NCBI GenBank assembly: GCA_025765595.1
Contig: JAIVFH010000025.1
Coordinates: forward strand, 248,001-312,000
DNA from: Obelidium mucronatum
Lineage: Eukaryota > Chytridiomycota > Chytridiomycetes > Chytridiales > Chytriomycetaceae
Direction: 5' to 3'
DNA: 64,000 bases
Below the pieces are notes generated by a model. The model was given only the letters and a program-made list of their open reading frames with translations, searched no databases and was not told where the DNA came from. Position 1 is the first letter of the stretch, and each line of letters starts with the position of its first letter. Below are positions 55,887 through 64,000 of this stretch, in pieces. The translations under genes and the position numbers were made by a program.

Positions 55887-57797
55887 ATGAAGCTTTCTGT
55901 GTTGATATCTCTTTCAAGCGCTGTTCTTGCTGCTGCTGCAGACTCTTCTGCATTCAAATGGAGTTCATGTCCTGGCAAGGATGAAGTCAACTGGAAGTGC
56001 GGAGCCCTTCCTGTTCCATTGGACTACAGCAACGTAAGTGGTGATCCATCCAGTGCGCCTCTTCTCTCTCTTTCGCTCTCTGTTTATTCACTTCAACTTT
56101 TTGCAACTTTTGGGGAAAACAGAGCACATCCAGAAAGATTGAGATTGCGGCGGCAGTGTACAAGGCGCAAGTTCTCCCCTCTCTTGGAACAATTGTCTTC
56201 AATTATGGTGGGCCTGGTGCACCTGGAAAGATGATCCACTTGTCCTCAGCAGAATACTTGTCCTACGTGACTGGTGGCCGCTACGATATTCTTGGGTTTG
56301 ATCCTCGTGGAGCTGGTGAATCAGCTCCAATCGTTTGCTTCAAGAGTGCGCTCCACCATGCTTACTACAATGCGCAATCCGCACTCTTGACTTCACCTTT
56401 TATTGGGGGATCAACCACCAGTTTGGAGGCGTATGCTGCGACAAAAGAATCATTGGCACATGGTTGTGGTTAGTACTACCAACAAGCAATAGTTCATTTA
56501 TTTATTGCAATGCGTGTTGTATACACTGAACATGGAATGAACAGGGGACTATTCCAAAGATATCTTGCCATTTCTCGGAACCATGAATACTGCCCGCGAC
56601 ATGGACGAGATTCGGAAAGCGCTTGGTGAAGATGTCTTGAATTACTACGGATTCTCTTACGGCACAAGTTTGGGGGTCGTGTATGCCAACATGTTCCCTT
56701 CGAAGCTTGGACGTGCTGTTATTGACGGAGTGATGAACGTTGAAGCGTATGTTCCTTTTCGCTCTGGACCTTTCAACAGCATTCGTTCTAATATCTATCC
56801 CATCATCCCTGCTGCAGATACATGACTGGACCGCTGTTCAACATGCAAGACGATACTTCCGACCTTGACGAACTGGTCGACGCGTTTGGCCGCGAATGCG
56901 ACAAGGCCGGACCCGCAGCCTGCCCGCTCGCACGGGCCGGCGAGAAGACGGCGAGGCGCGTGCGCCAGTTCCTGCGCACGCTGGAGAGCGCGCCGCAGTC
57001 TGTGAAGGGCGGCGCAGTGCCCGGGGTGCTCGGCGCGCCGGCCGCCGCCAAGGCGCTGTACCTCGCGCTGGCGTCGCCGGCGGCGCTGTGGCCGAGCTTT
57101 GCGGCGGCGCTGGCGGCGGCGATGGGCGGCAGTCCGCAGGCGCTGTTTGCGCAGGGCTTGGCGCAGACAAATCTGGACGCGTGTCCCGCCGCGGACGAGT
57201 CGGGCTTCGAGGCCTTCTACGCGGTCGCGTGTCTCGACTCGACGGGGAACGACGCCGACTTCAAGACATGGAAGGCCGCTGCCAAGAAAGTCGACAAGGT
57301 CAGCTTCATTGCCCAGAACATGTTTTGGCAGTACCTGCCATGCAAGTACTGGCAAGCAAAGACAGAGCGATTCAAGGGCCCTTGGAACCAAAAGCTGAAG
57401 AACAAGGTAAACTATCTGATTTAAAATATATATAAAAATATATTCCTAACCTGCGTGCCGTGCCACCACATCATTCCAGCTCTTGATCATTGGTAACACG
57501 TTGGACCCAATCACTCCTCTCCGTCATGCCAAGGAAGTTGAGCGTATCATGGGCGGAAACGGAGTTGTTCTTCAACACGAAGGCTACGGCCACATGTCGA
57601 TCGCCCAGCCAAGCTCATGCACCACTGGTCACATTCAACAATTCTTTACCAACGGCACATACCCAGAAAAGGGCACCAAGTGCAAAAGTGATGGTATTCC
57701 TCCTTTTCCAGGCGCAAGCCCATTGAAGACGGCTGCAGGAGAAAAAAGCGGCGCCGAGTTGCTTCAATCCCTGATTATTAAGTACAACGTTTTTTAA
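55887..57797 (+). CDS. Secreted TAP-family serine peptidase/hydrolase (S33)
   Basis: Exons 55887-56033, 56123-56468, 56545-56746, 56818-57406 and 57480-57797 give 533 residues. A signal peptide (MKLSVLISLSSAVLAAAA) is followed by CGALPVPLDY, oxyanion strand IVFNYGGPGAPGK, FDPRGAGESAP, nucleophile GFSYGTSLG (Ser about 203), and in the TAP-like C-terminal part the acid in IGNTLDPITPLRHA (Asp about 437) and the base in GYGHMS (His about 466). This is the tripeptidyl aminopeptidase/proline peptidase group, often used for external peptide breakdown. The cap region (56880-57290) is very GC-rich with Ala-rich residues, between AT-leaning ends. Confidence 0.9.
56880..57290 (+). other. GC-rich coding block (TAP-family cap region)
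   Basis: GCG/CTG/GCC codons dominate within exon 4, starting and ending abruptly within the same exon. The encoded protein is Ala-rich, where relatives have a cap domain. Confidence 0.8.
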
Positions 57798-57963
57798 AAA
57801 TGAGGTTGAAAAAACAAGGCTTCCTTGCTTCTCCGTTTTTTTTTCTGCTTCTTTCTTTGTCTCTTTTTTTCTGATGGTAATGCAATTTCTTGGTGATTTC
57901 TATTTGGGAATAAAATGTTATTCGGTGTTTGATTTATTCGTTTTGAGAATATCTCACTGCCTT

Positions 57964-58822
57964 TTATTTAATGTTAGTTACTTCTCTGGAAGTTGTTATA
58001 TCGTCCAACGCATCCTCAAAGTCTTGATTTTCCAGTATTACGTTTTGAAAGGGTTGCTCGTCCTTTTTGTTTTTAAAAAAAAGGCGCCGTAAGTATCGAA
58101 TAAGATGAAGAAATAGCAAAATAATAAAGACTCACCATCGTAATGCCTGCATATTCCTGCCCTCTTTTTCGAGTCAATCCCACCAACTTTGCTTTTCGAA
58201 AGAGCTCCGCAATCCCAGCCCCACTAAACCCCTTCACTCTTGCCGCCCAATGACTCCAATCAATCAACGACGAACACCTTCCTCCTCCTCCGTCTACTTC
58301 CATTTTTTTGGCAAGCACTTGAAAAATAGATATTCGTTGCGCCAAATTCGGAGAACGGACTGCAATCAAACGATCAATTCGCCCTACATTTTTTTTTTTT
58401 GTCGAAAAAAAATTTTTTTAAATAAAAAAATTAAGAAGACTTGAAAAAAAAAAAATGTTAATCTTTTTTTTTTCTTTTCTTTGAAACAAACCTGGTCTCA
58501 AAAGAGTTGTATCCATCAACTGCGGATAATTTGTCGCCGCAAGAACAACAACTCTTGTCGTCGAGTTTGATTCTCCCGCCGCCGCCGCACCACCACCACC
58601 ACCACTAGCATCCTGTTTCCCTGAATACGACAATGCATCCATCTCTTGTACAAGCTGTGCCAAAATCTTTTGTGAAAAGTCACCAGAGTTTTCGCGGGAC
58701 GTGAATATGGATTCAATCTCATCCAGGAATATTATGCATGGACTTGTTGCTTTGGCTTGAGCAAATAAAGATGTGATTTGCTTTTCTGATTCTCCAATCT
58801 GTTGGTCGTGTGTGTGGGTGTG

Positions 58823-58871
<49 letters not shown>

Positions 58872-61254
58872 CAAAAAAAAACAACGTACATGTCCCTTTA
58901 TAATAGCAGAAACAGATATCGAGATGAAATTGGCCTTGGTTTCTGTTGCAATCGCCTTTGCCAGAAGAGTTTTACCAGTTCCTGGCTGAATGACGAGATT
59001 GAAAAAATGTTTAACCAAAGAACACAATGGATAGAGAAGAACACAAGAGATAAGAGAAAGAGATAACATACTGGTCCATATCTAACAAAGGAGGGAAAAA
59101 AAGAGGGGGGCATTTCAGAAATCGTCATAAAAGCACAAAAAAAAAAAAAGTCTTGAAACCACTCACAACAAAACACCCTTGGACGGCTGAATACCAAATC
59201 TCTCCAACGCGTCTGCTTTCCCATGAAACCAGAAAAGACTCTCCATCAAAAGCTCCTTGACTCCTTCGAGTCCTCCAATATCCCCAAATTCAATTCTACC
59301 CCGTTCTTGAATCTCAACGCCATGGGTTCCCGTTTTGCGAATGTGTGATTTTACTTTGGTGATTCCATCTTGGATGTCGTTGGATGAGATGATTCTTGGT
59401 TGGCTTGTTGCTGTTGATATTGCTGTTGTTTCTGCTGTCCTCGTTGTCATTTCAGCGTCTGTTCTTATGGTAGCTGAACAGTTGGCATAGTTCCAGACGG
59501 CTGCGAGGTCAGCCAATGTGAAGCCAGAACAGTCGCGCGCAAACGCCGCAACTTGATCTGCTGTCAAGTCTGGACTACATTCGGTAGTGGGGTTTCCGGA
59601 GGATTGCGATAATAGCGTTTTGAGAATATTGGCACGTGATTCGGTAGTGGGTTGAGAAATTGTCATTTGTTCCTGTATCATTTTCGGTAAGAGGTCCAAA
59701 AAAGTAGAAGAAATTACAATAATAATAATAATAATAATAATAGCAAACCGGGAAACAACCGGATAGAGACTGCATATTTACACGCTCAGGATAAGCCGTA
59801 ACTCCAATTAATAGAACTTGTAGTTTCCCCACCGCAGCTAGTTGCTTGATTGTGTTTATTGCCTGATATAGAAGCAAGTAGATTTCGCTCATAGTTTCCG
59901 AAGAATGTGATGGAAGAGATTTTGGAAATAAAAGCTCAAGTTTATCTAAAACAACTATAAAAAAAACGGGGGTGAGTGTTGGTTATTCTAGTTGCCTCCT
60001 GGAAATTATTTTACGAAAGGGTGTACGAAACTGATACTCTGTTGAGATGAAAGCGCGCGATCAATAATGCTTGTTAGCTCTTTGACTTGGTATCGAGAGG
60101 GTACAGTGAGGAGCCTGGTCATGCTGATCAAATGCGGTGTGACTCCATGTCCAATACAGAGGCTATTTATGAGAGATGATTTCCCTGAAAAAAGTGTGTG
60201 AGAGAAAGAATGAAGGTGAGGTTTGGATGTATAAAAACAGGTATGAAGGGTGATGATTTACCTGATCCTGTCGGCCCTAGAATCAAGGCACCGTAAAAGG
60301 CATCAATACATCCCAATTTGAACAAGAGAAACAAATCATTCAATCTAAAAAAAATGTTGAACAATAAACTTTAATGTCTACTGGCGAAGGTGGAATGGGA
60401 ATACATATAAATGTTTTTAAAAAAGGAAGAAAGGTTTACCGCCTGCGGCGGTATGGTTCCGAAATGTCATCAAGAAATTCAATCGATCCGCCTTCAGCAT
60501 ATCCGCCTTCAGCGGCGTAAACAAATAAAAACTGAGGAAATCCACCGCCTGCGGCGATAGGGAACCGCCTACGGCGGTATGAACAAATACCGAAAGCCAG
60601 TGGATCCAAAAACATTATAATGAAAAAGAGATTTTTCACGGTCAGGCTCAATAGAAACGGACGAAAGACTTGGGATCAAAATAACTGTCTCATCAACTAC
60701 AAGCCCGAATTCGCAGGCAGAGGAATCCGACGACAGTTCAAGATTGACAATATCAGCATTGACAGCGACACCATCCAACGTAACGAGAGAAATAGAATTC
60801 ACTGAATCAACGACGCTTCTTGCATCCAGAACGACATTCAGGAGTTGGTGCTTGATCCAGTCTTTGGGGAAAGTGTCCAGGAACAAGGGGCCCACGCTGT
60901 ACGCCAGCTCCAGCTTCCTGACCCGCGGAATAGAGTTTCGCGAAACAATGTCAGCGGCGATTGGTGCCTTGTCTTGCAGCGCTGCAAACAGTTCCGGCGG
61001 AAGAACCAGCGTTGCGGGCGCAGCGCCGCCGCCCAGCTTCGCGATTTCGGCGTCGGCGACAAGATCGACGGCCAGCGGGGCGCGCGCCGGGCCGTGCAGC
61101 GCCACGTGCACGGTGCCCTGCGCGCCGACGTGTGCGGCGGCCGCCTTGGCGCTGCGGCGGCGAGTCAGCGCGGCGGGCATTAGTCAGCAGCATTCGCTTA
61201 CCGCAGCGGGTGCACGTGCGGCGAGGACGCCAGCCCAGAAAACGTGAGCGGCAT
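57964..61254 (-). CDS. Type II AAA+ ATPase, AFG2B/SPATA5L1-like
   Basis: Exons 61254-61202, 61151-60591, 60344-60262, 60184-60038, 59954-59782, 59672-59167, 59081-59072, 58985-58890, 58798-58492, 58383-58136 and 58062-57964 give 760 residues. An N-terminal domain is followed by D1 with Walker A LGPTGSGKSS but a Walker B of IVLDKLELL, in which Lys takes the place of the catalytic Glu. D2 is intact: FGDIGGLEGVK, LLYGPPGTGKT, IIFLDEIES, AATNYPQLMDTTLLRPGRID. This D2 text is nearest to AFG2B (60S maturation); PEX1/PEX6 are alternatives I consider less likely. The Walker A lead LYGP is carried by a 10-nt exon. The first exon was set by the in-frame GTAAGC..CAG join at 61201/61152. The start is 48 nt from the divergent FAD synthase start. 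Confidence 0.8.
59072..59081 (-). other. 10-nt microexon encoding part of Walker A
   Basis: Minus-strand ATATGGACCA between TTAG and GTATGT. With TT from the upstream exon it makes Leu-Tyr-Gly-Pro, and the next exon begins CCA GGA ACT. Skipping it changes the frame and removes the P-loop. Confidence 0.9.
60440..60582. repeat. Cluster of CGCC palindromes in an intron
   Basis: Copies such as taccgcctgcggcggtat (about 60438-60455), tccgccttcagcggcgta, accgcctgcggcgatag and accgcctacggcggtat (about 60565-60581) lie within a 246-nt intron of the AAA gene. Same motif class as the 37644-38036 array. Confidence 0.85.
60960..61200 (-). other. GC-rich coding block (AAA gene N-terminus)
   Basis: Exon 2 start and the first intron of the AAA gene are GC-rich; codons turn A/T-ending toward the exon 2 end. 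Confidence 0.7.
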
Positions 61255-61302
61255 TTTGTTGGCAAAAAGAAATAAATACTGTGCGGGAAATACAGGAACA
61301 CC
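61255..61302. promoter_or_regulatory. 48-nt bidirectional start-codon gap
   Basis: Lies between the start codons of the AAA ATPase (minus, 61254) and FAD synthase (plus, 61303). No TATA box is visible. A shared core promoter, or 5' UTRs reaching into the opposite gene, is required. Confidence 0.65.
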
Positions 61303-62507
61303 ATGGCTCTTGCGCGCGACGCCACACACATTGCACACGCCGGGAGAGTAATCAGCGAAGCTGTGTCCCGCTTCGGGTTGGTTTGCTGCTTCGTGTTGGA
61401 GACTCGAAGATTTGGACAAAACTGAACCCAAAAACACACACATACATACATACACACACACCCTCTCTCTATCTCTCTCTCTCTCTGCTTCAGCATATCT
61501 GGCCTAGGAATGAGCTTCAACGGCGGAAAAGACTGCACAGTCATGCTCCATATTCTTGCCTTGGTCCTGAACCAACACCAGCAAGGAGAGTCTGACAGTT
61601 CAAAGCTCACTGCTTCATCATTACCGAAATCAATCTACAAGATGCCTTCGCTTTATGTAACTGCAACGGATCCCTTTCCGGAAGTCGATGCATTCGTTGA
61701 TCATATGGCAGACTTGTAAGTGATGGAAACCCTGCATTAGTAATTGCGCCATTTTTGACCCTCCTTCTCTTCTCTTTCAGATACAATCTTGAAGTATACA
61801 AAACAAGTGCATCCATGAAGGATGGTCTCGAAGACTTTTTGGGAAGGTATCCGAATGTGAAGGCTGTTTTGGTTGGGACAAGGAGAACAGATCCGTATTC
61901 CAGTTGAGTATTCAGATTTCGCTGTATTTCTGGACGCATACCGCACCAGCCACCGCAGGATGATTTTTCTCTTTTTTCTTTTATCCATTCCGCCGAAGGC
62001 GTTTGGCTGTTACTGGATCCATCGAGGGCAGATGCATACTTCGATACGTACTGCCGTAGCCGGACCAATTTCTTTTTCCGGGTTTTCTCTCTTTGTTCCA
62101 TTCCACCTTTTGATTCTATCAGTTTTTCACGACACACTCATCAACAAGAACACTATAGATCACTTGAAAGAATTTGATCCGACAGATAACGGTTGGCCAG
62201 ACTGTGTTCGCGTACATCCTATCCTCGATTGGTCATACACTGAGATTTGGGACTTTTTGAAGGACTATAAAGTGGAATACTGCTCCTTATATGATAAAGG
62301 GTAAGCCTTTCTTTTTCACCACCGTAAGCATTGTCGTTTAAACATTCCTTTGTGTTATTGCTTTTCATATCCAGATATACTTCATTGGGTGGAATTCACA
62401 ACACATTACCAAATCCCGCACTCAAGAACAAAGACGGAGGCTATCATCCAGCATATTTATTAACTGACGGTCAGCGGGAACGCGATGGTCGTCTTGTCAA
62501 ACATTAA
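61303..62507 (+). CDS. FAD1: FAD synthase (FMN adenylyltransferase)
   Basis: Exons 61303-61376, 61494-61715, 61781-61902, 62159-62300 and 62375-62507 give 230 residues. Motifs of the PAPS-reductase-like FAD synthases: [77 protein letters not shown] and QRERDGR. It makes FAD from FMN and ATP. As in yeast Fad1, it lacks the extra N-terminal molybdopterin-binding-like domain of human FLAD1. The third intron (61903-62158, 256 nt) is long and holds a ccgccgaaggcg element near 61991. Confidence 0.94.
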
Positions 62508-62527
62508 AGGAAAAAATTACTCTCCAC

Positions 62528-63610
62528 TCAATTCTCCAATCTTCGCTTTCCCTCCAAATACAGCATGCAGTCATTATACGACCTTGGCATAACACGATAA
62601 TCAATACTACCCAATTTGGCCCGATCCTCCTCCGCAACCACAAAAGTGAACCAAAACTCATTACTCAACAATCGACCTTCACTGGCAGGATCAACTATAT
62701 GCGCAACAACTTTAATCACCATTTCTTGGCCTCGTGTGTAGACCACTTGACTGTGTAAATCAAGGATCGCACCAATCTCCACAGGCTTCCGGAAGGAAAT
62801 ATCATCCAGTGCTTTGAATTGGAGTGCTTTTTTGCAAAACGTCATTCCAGTGACAATACTGAGTTCATATGCTCGACGCATTAGGAATCCACCAAAGATT
62901 TTATTGTGCAGGTTGCGGTCTATAGTTGATGTGGTAAAACGTGTCAGCTTCATTTGCCAAAGAAGAAAAGCGAAAAATCAAAGAGACCTTGTGGAAACGT
63001 CAAGTTGATCTGCTGAAGGTTTGTATCCTTCATCCAAACGACATTCGATGGCTTCTTCTCCGTCACGGGAGGTGGGGCGCTGGTTTCTGTCATTTCGTGG
63101 CGCGTTGTTCTGTACGCGCTGTATTCCTTGTACAAATCATGAACCAGTGTCATTTCTTCAACGCTGGGTGGGCGTAATGAGAGGGATGTCTGGGTCTCGA
63201 CTTGTTTCCGAGCCTTGTGTTCTGCTCCTTGTCGGAATAGTGAGCGTTCCTGATCGGTTTCGAGATTGAGTTGATGGACAGAAGCAGCTTTTCCGGTTTC
63301 GGAGTCGCGGGCAACTTGTGATCATCTCGTTTTAGTGTTCGTTTTTCTCCATGTTTGATTTTTGTTTTTACCCATGATAAACTTTGCAGAAAGGATCAAA
63401 TCGCCAGACAGCATTTCAGCAGGAAGCTTTGACCGTCTGTAAGTGGACGCGTCGACTTGATCTGGTGTAACGCCACTATCTGGCAACACTGTCTCCATCT
63501 GAACAGTCACTTCCATTGACGACTTTCCAACGTACGTGACGTAGGCAAACACGGAGATATCGCGGTCTAGCGGGATTTCACTCAACATTTCCATTCGATC
63601 GACGCTTGCT

Positions 63611-63659
<49 letters not shown>

Positions 63660-64000
63660 AGTGTTTTTTCAGTGTTTTTTTTTTTCAATCTCCTCAAATC
63701 CAAACAAACCCGTAACAATCGTCAACGGCCGTTCAGACCCAGCACAATGCATATACGCAGCAGTGGCCGCAAGGCAATCCAAATCCTCCAAAACCATCCC
63801 CACTCGAATCCGGTTGTGTGAATTGATATATTCCTCCTTCAACCCAGGATCACTTCTGAACGGCAAAAAGGCCTGCACAAACGAATCCTTCATTCTTTTC
63901 TCGCCAGAAATAATAGTAGAACCCGCAGCAGCAGCAGTAGAAGCAGAGGAGAGAGAGCCTGTAATTTTTGCATTGGTGGATCTCAACTGGTTCAGCCGGG
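62528..64000 (-). CDS. Acyl-CoA thioesterase, ACOT9-like double hotdog, 5'-truncated
   Basis: Exons 64000-63710 (partial), 63608-63372, 63314-62988 and 62919-62528 give about 415 residues of the C-terminal part. First hotdog: NRIRVGMVLEDLDCLAATAA, ASVDRMEML, ISVFAYVTYVGKSSMEVTVQ. Second hotdog: DRNLHNKIFGGFLMRRAYEL and KALDDISFRKPVEIGAILDL. ACOT9 hydrolyses acyl-CoA in mitochondria; the targeting region is beyond the window. The first acceptor was set at CAACAG to read TASVDRM. An intron holds T43 (plus strand). The 3' end is only 20 nt from the FAD synthase stop, so the two transcripts must overlap at their 3' ends. Confidence 0.9.

Overview
Nuclear DNA of a flagellate early-diverging fungus, most likely a chytrid. 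The fungal signal comes from an Opi1-type regulator, a copper-fist factor, a PXR1 G-patch protein, a fungal cupredoxin and a DH-PH-CNH Rho-GEF. The flagellate signal comes from a CEP20/FOR20-like basal-body protein. Genes are intron-rich. Introns are mostly 44-110 nt with GT..AG ends, many CTAAC/CTGAC-like branch sites and very long homopolymers. Genes are tightly packed, with tens to a few hundred bases between them. I found no tRNA, rRNA, transposon ORF or CRISPR array. Genus cannot be decided from this sequence. All exon coordinates are manual splice reconstructions in which every junction keeps the frame, except where noted.

Layout. 1-6.1 kb: 3' part of mitochondrial presequence protease, GPI cupredoxin, Opi1-like regulator. 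6.1-12.6 kb (minus): an FHA-GAF-class III cyclase whose 3' end is tandemly duplicated, a copper-fist regulator, and a membrane protein with a GNAT-like end. 12.6-20.2 kb (plus): two tandem thioredoxins, PXR1/PinX1, Spb4/DDX55 helicase, mitochondrial alpha/beta hydrolase. 20.3-24.8 kb: a large receptor-like protein joining a PstS-like binding domain to a multi-pass membrane domain and a long tail. 24.9-35.5 kb: hemerythrin, Rai1/DXO, Rho-GEF, eIF3j, a COX subunit, CEP20-like, chromate transporter. 36-47.4 kb: coiled-coil protein with a QT-motif array, SR protein, DCAF11-like, Groucho/TLE-like. 48-64 kb: VPS15, small heat-shock protein, TAP-family peptidase, AFG2B-like AAA ATPase, FAD synthase, and the 3' part of an ACOT9-like thioesterase.

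The genes are mainly housekeeping (ribosome biogenesis, mRNA decapping, translation, mitochondria, vesicle PI3K) and do not form one pathway. The most unusual content is the binding-protein/multi-pass fusion, a 3-nt microexon shared by the two thioredoxin paralogues, a QT array that looks like a multivalent LC8-binding region, a hairpin-forming minisatellite and related dispersed CGCC palindromes found largely in introns, and roughly 250-600 bp GC-rich blocks inside otherwise AT-leaning genes.
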